Assembly (NCBI GenBank): GCA_012728415.1
Contig: JAAYFD010000032.1
Coordinates: forward strand, 1 to 64,000
Direction: 5' to 3'
Source: Gammaproteobacteria bacterium
GTDB lineage: Bacteria; Pseudomonadota; Gammaproteobacteria; Pseudomonadales; Pseudomonadaceae
Length of the DNA stretch: 64,000 nucleotides
Of the stretch, positions 9,663-18,687 are shown one piece after another; within the stretch, counting starts at the first letter, position 1, and each line of letters opens with the position of its first letter. Made by a program: the position numbers and the translations under genes. The notes below the pieces were generated by a model. The model was not told the origin of the DNA, did no database searches, and saw only the letters and a program-made list of their open reading frames with translations.

Positions 9663-10973
9663 CTAACGAGTACCTGGGATTAAATTCAAAATATCTTTAA
9701 TTGGCATGCAATCTGATTCAGCCTCTAAACTGCGCTTATTTTTAAGAATGGACTTGGCCACCTTCATCATGCCAGGGTAAGCTGCACGTAGCATGTGGTT
9801 GGCATAAATGACCACATTTACACCAAGCTCAACAAACTCGTCGGTAGTTACACTATTAAAAGATGTGGGCACAACAATTAGTGGTGTGTGCATATCCTGA
9901 GTACGGAATTTTTGTACAAACTCGATAATTTCAGCTGGGTCTTTATGACGAGAGTGAATCATAATGCCGTCAGCGCCGGCCTCTATATAGGCGTGTGCTC
10001 TAGCCAGAGCATCATCCATGCCCGCCTCTAAAATTAGGCTTTCCACGCGTGCGACTATCATAAAATCTTGAGTGATTTGTGCAGCCTTGCCAACCTTTAT
10101 TTTCTCACAAAAACTTTCAATAGAGTCTTGTTTTTGTATAACTTCATTGCCAAACAAAGAATTTTTCTTTAGCCCTGTTTTATCTTCAATAATTGCTCCG
10201 CTAACCCCCAAACGCTCCAAGGTTTTTACTGTGAACTCAAAGTGCTCTGTTTTTCCTCCTGTATCTGCGTCGTAAATCATTGGTAAAGTGGTTGCTTCAA
10301 AAATTTCATTAATAGTATTAGTTCGAGCAGTAGTATCCACAGCCTCGATATCAGGCTTACCTTTGGAAGTGGAGTCAGTCAACGAACTTGACCACATGGC
10401 ATCAAACTTGACAACTTCCCCCCCCTCAGTAATTTCTTCAGCATTTTCAGCAATCAGCCCACTTAAAGCATTGTGAACTTCTAGAATTTTCACTATAGGT
10501 TTTGCTTCAATTAGTTTTCGCAGGCGACCTAAGCGAGCGGTAGCAGTAATACCTAGTTTGTTTTTTTTATCTTTAACATTAGCTTCGCTAATTTCTGAGC
10601 TATAAGAAACCTCAATAAGCTTACCGCCCCACCTAGCCAATATATCAATCACTTCTTGTCGATATTTTCGCTGACTATTGATCTTCCAGTCATCACCTCG
10701 CACAACAAAATCTGGTTTCAACGCTTCCAAATTTTCTTTATAACTCGCGCTTTCTTGGGGAATCACCTCGCTAACCATCGATAAGGTTTCTAGCACTTCC
10801 TTGCGTGTATCATAATCCAGATAAGGTACATCATTCACTTCTCCTCCCGCTTTATCCGTCCATAGACCAACGATGACAGTACCATACTTAGCGGCTTCTT
10901 TTAAAACTCTGATATGGCCTGCGTGGAGCAAATCACCAATCAGACTTACATATACTTTAGGCATTATTGACAA
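9663..10973 (-). CDS. Phosphoenolpyruvate mutase with N-terminal HxGH nucleotidyltransferase-like domain
   Basis: EDKTGLKKNSLFG matches EDKxxxxxNS of PepM; N-term VYVSLIGDLLHAGHIRVLKEAAKYGTVIVGLWTD. Confidence 0.92.
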   Translation of the reverse strand: MSIMPKVYVSLIGDLLHAGHIRVLKEAAKYGTVIVGLWTDKAGGEVNDVPYLDYDTRKEVLETLSMVSEVIPQESASYKENLEALKPDFVVRGDDWKINSQRKYRQEVIDILARWGGKLIEVSYSSEISEANVKDKKNKLGITATARLGRLRKLIEAKPIVKILEVHNALSGLIAENAEEITEGGEVVKFDAMWSSSLTDSTSKGKPDIEAVDTTARTNTINEIFEATTLPMIYDADTGGKTEHFEFTVKTLERLGVSGAIIEDKTGLKKNSLFGNEVIQKQDSIESFCEKIKVGKAAQITQDFMIVARVESLILEAGMDDALARAHAYIEAGADGIMIHSRHKDPAEIIEFVQKFRTQDMHTPLIVVPTSFNSVTTDEFVELGVNVVIYANHMLRAAYPGMMKVAKSILKNKRSLEAESDCMPIKDILNLIPGTR

Positions 10974-11189
10974 ATCCTTTAAGCAGCCATATTAACCCAT
11001 GAAAACAAACCAACAATTTTATTTAGCGCTTACTAAATTTGCTCTAGATATTTTACGCTAGCCCCTAATATTAACTGATCAACAAAACTAACCACCATGT
11101 GTTTGCCAAAATCTGAAAACTAACATTTTATGAAATAAAATGCTACGGAATTTTCGTGAAGTTTCATAATTAAAACACAGTGAGCATGC

Positions 11190-12908
11190 TCAATCTTGTT
11201 TACCCCCAACACTCTGTATGACTTGACAGTTTGCGAGCGTGTTCGTTCGGTGCGCAATAATCACCACAGTCTTCTCACCAGAAAGCATATTAACCGCCTG
11301 ATTAACTTCTTCTTCCGTCTGGCTATCCAGCGCACTGGTCGCCTCATCCATTAACAACACTGGCGGGTCCCGATAAAGGGCACGGGCAATACCAATACGC
11401 TGCCTTTGTCCGCCCGACAAACGAATCCCTCGGTCACCCACCCGGCTTTGGTAGCCGTCGGGTAGCTCTGTGCTGATAAAGTCATGTATCTGTGCGGCTT
11501 TAGCGGCACGTTCTACCGCATGCATGTCGATCTGGTTGGCTGGCACGCCAAAGGCGATATTCTCGGCGATGCTGGTATCGGCCAGGTAAATATGTTGCGG
11601 TACATAGCCGATGGCGGCCTGCCAGTTTTGAATATTGCTGCTGTCGATCACCTGCCCATCGACAGAGAGCGTGCCCGCCTGCGGCTCAAGCAGGCCCAGC
11701 AGCAAGTCCATGACGGTGCTTTTGCCGGCACCACTTTTGCCAACGATGCCAACGCTGGTGTTGGCAGGAATCACCAGTTCAAAATCCTGCAAAACGGCCT
11801 TGTCTGGAGCAGACGGGTAGGAAAAGCGAATGCCCTGTAAACGGATTTCTTGCTGTGGGGCCAGCACTGTTGAAGCAGCGCGGCTCGCCTGGCGTGGCAG
11901 GCTCAGATGCTGGTGAACGGTATCCAGCGCAGCGGATGAAAATTTCAGCTGGGCAAAGCCCCGGTACATGATTTGCGCCGAAGGCAGCAAGCGATAGGCG
12001 GCAAAGCCGTACAGACCCAGTACTGGGAGTACCTGGCCAATGTCGTTGCTTTGCTTCATCAGGATGAGCGCCAAAATAATCAGCCCGCTATAGCCGACGG
12101 TTTCCACCATGTACAGCGGCGACTGGCTCAGGGTTTCGGCATTGGCCTGATGGCGCGAGAAGTCGCGGGAAGATTGGTTGAATTTATGCTGGTAGGTTTC
12201 GGCGGCTTGGGTAATTTTTACATCCTTGATGCCACCCAATGCCTCGTTACATGCCTGAAAACGGGCACCGTTAGCGGCCTGACGTGCTTTGCCGGTATCT
12301 CCCAGCCGCTTGCGCACCAAGGTATAAATTACGCCATAGAGCACAGCAATAACGGCAGCGGCGCTGATGGCAATCCAGGGGTTGTAAAACAACAGCAACA
12401 ACATCATGGCGGTTGCTACTGCGCCCTGTGCAATCAACTGCGAGACCGGTTTAATCAAACCATTTTGCAGTTGGTCAATCTCCGACAGCACATTACGGCT
12501 AAGCTCGGACGGGTTATAGCGCAGGAAAAATTCGTAAGGCTGGTGCAAATAACCCGACAGCAGCCGTGCGCTGATGCTGTGGCGCAGCAAAAAGGTAAAG
12601 CGGTTCACCAGATGCAGGGTAACGGTTTTGAATGCGGATGAGCCGACCACCAGCACGATGGAGGCAATACCCAGCGCGGTGATGAATTCTTGATTGCTGT
12701 TAAAAGCAAACCGGTTATAGAGCCAGCTCAGGGCAGCATTGTCTTGCACGATATCGGGCCGGGCCAGCACCGACAAAAACGGCATGATGGATACCACGCC
12801 TGCCGTTTCGGCCAGCGCCATCAGGGTGACCAGTACCATCATCACCACGGCCCGGCGGCGTTCGTGGCGGGTCAGAATGGCCCAGATTTTTTTCAGGTCG
12901 GATTTCAT
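11190..12908 (-). CDS. ABC transporter, fused permease/ATP-binding (MsbA/PglK-like exporter)
   Basis: TM region plus GIVGKSGAGKST, RLSGGQRQRIGIARAL, VLLMDEATSALD. Confidence 0.9.
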   Translation of the reverse strand: MKSDLKKIWAILTRHERRRAVVMMVLVTLMALAETAGVVSIMPFLSVLARPDIVQDNAALSWLYNRFAFNSNQEFITALGIASIVLVVGSSAFKTVTLHLVNRFTFLLRHSISARLLSGYLHQPYEFFLRYNPSELSRNVLSEIDQLQNGLIKPVSQLIAQGAVATAMMLLLLFYNPWIAISAAAVIAVLYGVIYTLVRKRLGDTGKARQAANGARFQACNEALGGIKDVKITQAAETYQHKFNQSSRDFSRHQANAETLSQSPLYMVETVGYSGLIILALILMKQSNDIGQVLPVLGLYGFAAYRLLPSAQIMYRGFAQLKFSSAALDTVHQHLSLPRQASRAASTVLAPQQEIRLQGIRFSYPSAPDKAVLQDFELVIPANTSVGIVGKSGAGKSTVMDLLLGLLEPQAGTLSVDGQVIDSSNIQNWQAAIGYVPQHIYLADTSIAENIAFGVPANQIDMHAVERAAKAAQIHDFISTELPDGYQSRVGDRGIRLSGGQRQRIGIARALYRDPPVLLMDEATSALDSQTEEEVNQAVNMLSGEKTVVIIAHRTNTLANCQVIQSVGGKQD

Positions 12909-12911
12909 GGA

Positions 12912-13372
12912 TTAGTTTTTCGTGATTAATTCGTAGTAAGTGCCGCGCCCCTGGCCGCAGCGTATGAGGATGTTTTTTGCCACTAGACCATCCAGAACGT
13001 AGTACGCTTTTGTTTGCTGAACGCCCAATACGCCTATGGCTTGTTTCTGGTGATTGTTTGCTTGCTTAGTAGATGATCAATGATCAGTTTTTCATTTGGC
13101 GTTAATCGTTCGTAATCGTTCACAATCGACCGTAATCGTTCGGCGTTACCCATGTTTTCAGAGTCACCAGCAGGTTCAAAATCAAACACCACCCACACAC
13201 CATTAGGCTCCACTTTCCATTCTGGCGTGGGGTAATCGTCCTGTTTGCAGGCTTCAATAATGCGTTCGATGCCGCGCCCCCAGGCTTCTATCAGTCCGGC
13301 CAGGAAAAAGCATTTGGCAATTTCCGGGTTGTACGGGATGGACTCATGCTTGCCCAGTAGCTCGTCTTTCCA
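12912..13372 (-). pseudogene. 3' remnant of an ATP-binding protein with AlbA_2/HATPase_c_4-like C-terminus, frameshifted
   Basis: Minus-strand frame 13372-13034 reads WKDELLGKHESIPYNPEIAKCFFLAGLIEAWGRGIERIIEACKQDDYPTPEWKVEPNGVWVVFDF...ERLTPNEKLIIDHLLSKQTITRNKP*; homology resumes in another frame as VLGVQQTKAYYVLDGLVAKNILIRCGQGRGTYYELITKN*; in-frame TAA precedes WKDELL. Confidence 0.75.
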
Positions 13373-13402
13373 TTAGCGTTTTCCTTGTTTTGACTGTGCC
13401 GG

Positions 13403-13912
13403 TTAACCTTTTACTGTCCAGTTCATATTTGCTTTTAAGATTTTCTGACCCACCACACAAGGGTGGGCATCTATCGCTTTAATTTGCTGCTTCAGCTTGG
13501 TTTGCAAATCAGCAACGTCAATCGTAAACAACCTATTTTTGCTTTGCTCAACATGCAAAACAACTCTTATTCTTGAGCTTTTCAGGGCGTTTTTCGCAAA
13601 ATCTTTTTCTTCTGCACTCGCATTGCGTTCAGCTGCGACCAAACCAGCAAGAGTATCTTTAACTTTTGCAGCTACAGTGTTTGCCAAAACAGAGGGCTTA
13701 ATTTTTTCAGTATCAGGATGACGGTAGTCCTTGACCTCAATTAACCATGTATTATTACTGGATTTATCTATATAAATAAAATCTACAGCTTTAGTCCCAT
13801 TCACTACCTTTACAAATCGGCTTCTATAAAACGCCCATTCATCATATTTACTAGCTTCGGAATTACTGGCAGAGTCAAACGTAAACTTTAGGTTTTTTTC
13901 AATCAGAATCAT
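13403..13912 (-). CDS. Small protein with PD-(D/E)XK-like core (putative nuclease partner of the adjacent ATPase)
   Basis: AVDFIYIDKSSNNTWLIEVKDYR resembles D...ExK; start overlaps upstream ATPase ORF by 14 nt. Confidence 0.6.
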   Translation of the reverse strand: MILIEKNLKFTFDSASNSEASKYDEWAFYRSRFVKVVNGTKAVDFIYIDKSSNNTWLIEVKDYRHPDTEKIKPSVLANTVAAKVKDTLAGLVAAERNASAEEKDFAKNALKSSRIRVVLHVEQSKNRLFTIDVADLQTKLKQQIKAIDAHPCVVGQKILKANMNWTVKG

Positions 13913-14963
13913 CCGTCAACTCCATAAAGCGATCCGTTTGCTGTAATGCTTCATCCAGCAATACAAGTGTTTGCAAGTCAGTTAGCTCGCTTCCTTGCTC
14001 GATGGAAATCTCGTTTTCGCTTAAAGCCAGAGAAAAGAACTTTTGCGTGTAATTTTTGTTGCCGTCCTTCCTGCAAATAATTTCAAGTTCACGTAGTAAA
14101 AATAATGAATGCGTAGCGATAAAAATTTGCACTCCGCTAGCAGCCAGTGTGTAAATAACCTGCGCAACCAGTTTAATCAGTTTCGGATTCAGATTGGCCT
14201 CAGGCTCATCCCAAAAAATATAGCCGTTTTCTTGCAGCACACCATTACTTATCAGCTGTGCAAGCATGGCCAGCTTGCGTAAACCCTCGGACACCAGCTG
14301 CATTTCCATATTGCCGGCTCCTGCTTTACTCAAATAAAACCTCCCGGTTTTATCCAGGATGACTTTACCTGACATGGCCTGCTCAAGTGGCTCAAGCAAA
14401 TCCGCAACGGATGCTGAGCGTCGCCCTTTTAACTGCGGAACTCCCAAGTGAATACAGGTATCACGCCATGTTTCTTCAAAGGGCACATGATGCATATCGT
14501 ATAGCGCGACAAAGCCCGGATAAATGGTCATCAATTCGCGGGTTGGTAAAAACAGGGCACGTGCTTTTTGCCATTTTTTCGGCAGTTGCTCAACTTGCAC
14601 ATCACTTTGGGCGTTAGTAGCGAAACTGATACGGGTATCAAGGGTGGAATCTGCAAACGTTAAAGAAATTTCACAGCGGGCACGGCCTTGCTTTCTGCTG
14701 GCCAGTCGCCCCAGGGCATCGGGCTTAAAGACGCCCATGAGCTTTTCAGCATAAGCCTTTTGCAAAAGGGTTTTGGTCGGGCTAGTGTCGGGCTGTTTGC
14801 GGCCTGTTTCTTCACTGGTAGCAAGCAAGGCATACGTGGCTTTCAACAGGTGTGTTTTGCCTGTGCCGTTTTCGCCGATAAAGACATTCAGCCCCGCAGC
14901 AAACTCCAGGCGGTGCTCACCAGGGAAAAGCGTAAGATTGGTTGCGGTTAATTGCTTTATCAT
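13899..14963 (-). CDS. AAA family ATPase (RecF/SMC/ABC-like, AAA_21 type)
   Basis: Walker A GENGTGKT; LVSEGLRKLAMLAQLI signature; Walker B GYIFWDEPEANLNP; IFIATHSLFLLREL. Confidence 0.85.
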   Translation of the reverse strand: MIKQLTATNLTLFPGEHRLEFAAGLNVFIGENGTGKTHLLKATYALLATSEETGRKQPDTSPTKTLLQKAYAEKLMGVFKPDALGRLASRKQGRARCEISLTFADSTLDTRISFATNAQSDVQVEQLPKKWQKARALFLPTRELMTIYPGFVALYDMHHVPFEETWRDTCIHLGVPQLKGRRSASVADLLEPLEQAMSGKVILDKTGRFYLSKAGAGNMEMQLVSEGLRKLAMLAQLISNGVLQENGYIFWDEPEANLNPKLIKLVAQVIYTLAASGVQIFIATHSLFLLRELEIICRKDGNKNYTQKFFSLALSENEISIEQGSELTDLQTLVLLDEALQQTDRFMELTDDSD

Positions 14964-15122
14964 GTTTCTACTCAGGCCAGAAAGTATAGGTAAACAGGCT
15001 TTGCAGATTAGCATACCTGCTGGCTAATGCGTCACACTCGTCATTGCCCGGCCTGCCCGGGCAATCCCCGCAACTCATGGAACTGGCTGTGCAAAACGCG
15101 GCCTGACTGGTTCAGCGCTTCC

Positions 15123-15971
15123 CTAATCATCCTTGTACATCAACGCCGTGATCTGCTCTGAAATCAGCCCCATCAGGAAAATCATCACGCTGCCGGTGTA
15201 CAGCAAGGCGCTCATGTTGGTGAACTTGCCATGGTGATAAAAAGTATGCCCATACCAGAACGAAGCCAGGCCAAATAGTAGCGCGGCAATGGGAGCAAAA
15301 AGCTTGAGTGGCGAGTACAGGGTGCCGATTTTGAAGATGATCAGCAGAAAACGCATGCCGTCGCGCAGCAGGCGGATATGGCTTTTACCGATGCGCTGGG
15401 CGGCGTGAATGGGTACATAGCTGACCGAATAACCGGCACGGAAAAACGCCATGGTGCTAGTGGTCGGGTAGGAAAAGCCATTGGGCAGCAGATACAGAAA
15501 CTCGCAGAACTTGTCTGCCCGCACCGCCCGCATGCCGGAGGTCAAATCTTCGATTTTGTGCCCGGTCATGTAAGTGGCCAGCCAGTTGTAAAATTTGTTG
15601 GCCACGCCCCGCCCCACGCTGGCCTGCGAGCCTTTTTGCCGTGCACCGACCACCATGTCATGGCCTTGTTCGAGCCGCTCCAGCAGGCGCGGAATGTCTG
15701 CTGGGTCATGCTGACCGTCGGCATCCATAAATACCAGCACCTCTCCCTGCGCCGCCCGTGCGCCAGTCTTGATCGCCGCGCCATTGCCCTTGCTATACGG
15801 GTGGCTGACCACTCGTGCACCGGCAGCTACGGCTACTTCGGCGGTGTTGTCGGTGGAGCCATCGTTGACCACGATGATTTCTGCCTGCGGGAAACGCTCG
15901 GCAAGTCCGGCAACGGTGGAGCCGATGGCAGCGGATTCGTTTTTGGCGGGGAGGATGATGCTAAGTTTCAT
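15123..15971 (-). CDS. Glycosyltransferase family 2 (dolichyl/polyprenyl-phosphate sugar synthase-like) with C-terminal TM segments
   Basis: SIILPAKNESAAIGSTV, VNDGSTDNT, MDADGQHDP. Confidence 0.88.
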   Translation of the reverse strand: MKLSIILPAKNESAAIGSTVAGLAERFPQAEIIVVNDGSTDNTAEVAVAAGARVVSHPYSKGNGAAIKTGARAAQGEVLVFMDADGQHDPADIPRLLERLEQGHDMVVGARQKGSQASVGRGVANKFYNWLATYMTGHKIEDLTSGMRAVRADKFCEFLYLLPNGFSYPTTSTMAFFRAGYSVSYVPIHAAQRIGKSHIRLLRDGMRFLLIIFKIGTLYSPLKLFAPIAALLFGLASFWYGHTFYHHGKFTNMSALLYTGSVMIFLMGLISEQITALMYKDD

Positions 15972-17890
15972 GGAGTTTCCTGTTCAGCCTTTTCAATAGC
16001 TTCGTTCAGTGCGCTGTATAAGTAATCAATATCTTGTTGATAGGATGCCCGCGAGCGTTTGAGTTTGCGAGTATCCTGCTTTATAAACACCTGTTCTGCC
16101 TGCTGTAAAAGCTTAATTGCTTCGATGGCATAGCCTGCGGTTGCAACTTCTGCAACCATGGCCAGTGCGGCATCTGTTTCGTTGTAGCGGCTGATCGCCT
16201 GGCTGTACTCCTGTTGCATTGCTTGCGGCTGCTTCAAGTATAAAAACAGCTGGCCGCGCAAATAATGTTGCAAACGTATAAACAGTGGGAACTGGCTGTA
16301 TATGGGGCTACTGCTCATGGCATCTAAAAGCTGGAGTGAATAATAGGCATAGTCGGTATTATTTCTTTTGACAACTGTTTCCACTATCGTGCGGACACCT
16401 TTCACGGTTTGAGCATCAAACTCCTGATATTTCAAGCGTTCACCAGCAAGGGCAAAGTCTTGCTCTGTGGCAACACCAACAAATACTTTCTGTAATAGCA
16501 AACGGGCAGTTAACAAAGAGCTTTTATCAAGCCGCTGGCTTTGCTCTTCCAGATAACTGTTGGCTTTTTCGTACTCGCCCCGGTTCATGTAAAAAGCTGC
16601 CATGCTATTGATGGCACGCGGCGACTCGGTGGCCGACTGAACCCAATGCAGCTCCAGCCGGTCGTTATCGGCCCAGAGGCTGGCACGTAGCCAGGTCATG
16701 GAGGTCAGGATGCCTAAAACCAGCACTGTAACAACAGGTAACAGCTTGTAGCGCGGTGCCAATATCACGCTATACCAGGCCAGTGGCAAAAACAAAAATA
16801 GCGCCGCCTGATAGTTGCGATGCTCAAAATACAGCTCCAGCCCAATCACTGTGGACTCCATCAGGTGGGCAGCAAAGAAAAACAAAACAGCTAGAGCAAC
16901 CACGGGGGCTTTGCGGCGCACCCAAAAGGCAAAGCCGAGCAAACCAGATAGAAAAGCAATAGCTGGCACAGTGGTGACTGGCTGCCACAGGCTGCGCGAA
17001 ATCACATAACCATCCTGATACAGGCCGTTGCCTTCGATGCGGGGCACAAACAGGTGGAACAGGTATTCGCACACAATCCGCGCCTCGGTCAGCAGACGCT
17101 CAATCATATTGAAATTACGGTTTGGCCAAGGGTTTTCGGACAAATTGATATAGGTGGCCAACTTATAGCCAAGTGCCAGAGAGGGTAGCCACAGGAAAAT
17201 CGCACGCCACTGCCAGGCCGGCTTGCCGTCTTTGGGTAGACAAAATTCGATACACAGAATCAGCAGTGGCAGCAGAGCGCCATTTTCTTTGCTGTAGGTG
17301 GCCAGTACAGTGAACAGGCCAATGGCAAAGGTCATCCAGAAATAGGCACGCTTGGGTGTTTTTTGCAGGCTTAGACGTGCGTGCAGATAGAGCACAATGC
17401 CACCCAGGCTAAACAGGGTAGCCAGTTGTGCCATGCGTTGCACCACATAGAGGGTGGTGGAGACCATATAGGGATGCAGCATCCACAATGCGCAGGCCAG
17501 CACGGCAATCCACTGCGCCTGCTGCTCACTGACTGACTTGAAGTTGCGCGCCAGCAACAGCACAGCCCAGCACACCAGCAGGCCACAGAGAAGATGAATC
17601 AGAATATTGGTTTGCTTAAACCAGGGGGCGTAACTAGGCCAGGTGTTGTCATCGAGCAGAAAGCTGGCAAGTGATATAGGGCGGCCTGTAGGACCGGACC
17701 AGCCGCTAAATACAAAAGCATGAAAGGTTTCCCAATTGACGATACCTCCCATGGCACCCATGGCGTTCAGATTCGGAAAATCGTCAAACAAAAAACCGCC
17801 TTGCAGGCCGGGCAAGTAAAGAAGATAGGTGGCCAGGACCAACAGGGCCAGCGCCACCTCTGCACTCTTATTCTGATAAGTTATTTTCAT
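15968..17890 (-). CDS. Multi-TM GT-C-like glycosyltransferase with C-terminal TPR-like region (candidate pilin glycosyltransferase)
   Basis: GGFLFDDFPNLNAMG first loop and TGRPISLASFLLD; many TM segments; directly follows pilA; start refined to MKITYQ because a terminator hairpin covers the longer start. Confidence 0.65.
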   Translation of the reverse strand: MKITYQNKSAEVALALLVLATYLLYLPGLQGGFLFDDFPNLNAMGAMGGIVNWETFHAFVFSGWSGPTGRPISLASFLLDDNTWPSYAPWFKQTNILIHLLCGLLVCWAVLLLARNFKSVSEQQAQWIAVLACALWMLHPYMVSTTLYVVQRMAQLATLFSLGGIVLYLHARLSLQKTPKRAYFWMTFAIGLFTVLATYSKENGALLPLLILCIEFCLPKDGKPAWQWRAIFLWLPSLALGYKLATYINLSENPWPNRNFNMIERLLTEARIVCEYLFHLFVPRIEGNGLYQDGYVISRSLWQPVTTVPAIAFLSGLLGFAFWVRRKAPVVALAVLFFFAAHLMESTVIGLELYFEHRNYQAALFLFLPLAWYSVILAPRYKLLPVVTVLVLGILTSMTWLRASLWADNDRLELHWVQSATESPRAINSMAAFYMNRGEYEKANSYLEEQSQRLDKSSLLTARLLLQKVFVGVATEQDFALAGERLKYQEFDAQTVKGVRTIVETVVKRNNTDYAYYSLQLLDAMSSSPIYSQFPLFIRLQHYLRGQLFLYLKQPQAMQQEYSQAISRYNETDAALAMVAEVATAGYAIEAIKLLQQAEQVFIKQDTRKLKRSRASYQQDIDYLYSALNEAIEKAEQETP

Positions 17891-17892
17891 AA

Positions 17893-17924
17893 TAAAAAAG
17901 CCTGCCACCAGTAGCAGCAGGCTT
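17893..17924 (-). terminator. Rho-independent terminator downstream of pilin gene
   Basis: Minus strand AAGCCTGC-TGCTACTGGTG-GCAGGCTT followed by TTTTATT. Confidence 0.75.
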
Positions 17925-17944
17925 CTTGCTAGCTGTTGCTAAAA

Positions 17945-18406
17945 TTAGCTACGGCAAGTTTGTGGCAGATACTTATTCTTTGTTGCATCTTTGCTTTGCT
18001 CGAAGCATCTCCACTCTACTGAACCTGCAGTGGTTACAGCGCTCAGTGTTAGCTTAAGGCCTTGAACACCGCTAGCAACACCCGAAGTTTTCATTGTTGC
18101 TGTTATCATACCAGGTGTTGTGTTATCACCACTGTTGCCGGTACCGACTTTCTCAACATAGTTACCGGTAATAGACGTATCGGGGGCTAAGCCTGCAGAT
18201 GCGTTATGAGGCGGAAAGTAACCGCGGTCAGCCCAGAATTCTGCTACGGCAACTTTACCACCACTAGCCAAGGTCATCGCTTCTGACACCTGAGAACGGG
18301 CGGTGTAATCCTGATAAGCAGGCAGCGCAATGGCAGCCAAAATACCGATGATCGCCACGACGATCATCAGTTCAATAAGGGTGAAGCCCTTTTGTACGTT
18401 TTTCAT
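17945..18406 (-). CDS. pilA: Type IV major pilin
   Basis: Class III leader [40 protein letters not shown]-terminal Cys pair; RBS ttaaggagag. Confidence 0.93.
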   Translation of the reverse strand: MKNVQKGFTLIELMIVVAIIGILAAIALPAYQDYTARSQVSEAMTLASGGKVAVAEFWADRGYFPPHNASAGLAPDTSITGNYVEKVGTGNSGDNTTPGMITATMKTSGVASGVQGLKLTLSAVTTAGSVEWRCFEQSKDATKNKYLPQTCRS

Positions 18407-18477
18407 TTTTCTCTCCTTAAGATTCAAGTCAGGTCTGGCTTGGGCAGTGCCTTCACCAATTAACCTGATGGTGCTAA

Positions 18478-18493
18478 TGCAACTGCTGTGCCA
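18478..18493 (-). promoter_or_regulatory. Sigma-54 (-24/-12) promoter of pilA
   Basis: Minus strand TGGCAC-AGCAG-TTGCA, ~72 nt upstream of the pilin ATG. Confidence 0.85.
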
Positions 18494-18687
18494 GCCTGGC
18501 GCACCCCATTAAAAAACATTACAAAAACACAGGCCATTTGAGTTTGCGCATCGCAAAATCGACCGCAACCAATTGATATTAATGTGTTTATTTTCAGACA
18601 CCAAAACTAGCCAAAATTACACTTAAAAACAAAATGAAGCCCTGTGCTGCTTACGCACGGGCAAGCGTTGCTGTAAAATTTCGCCGC

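Noticed and set aside
13084-13150. Short TAATCGTTC repeats that could suggest a CRISPR-like or iteron array
   Set aside because: Only a few irregular ~10-bp units inside the eroded coding remnant (encodes ERLRSIVNDYERL); no spacers.
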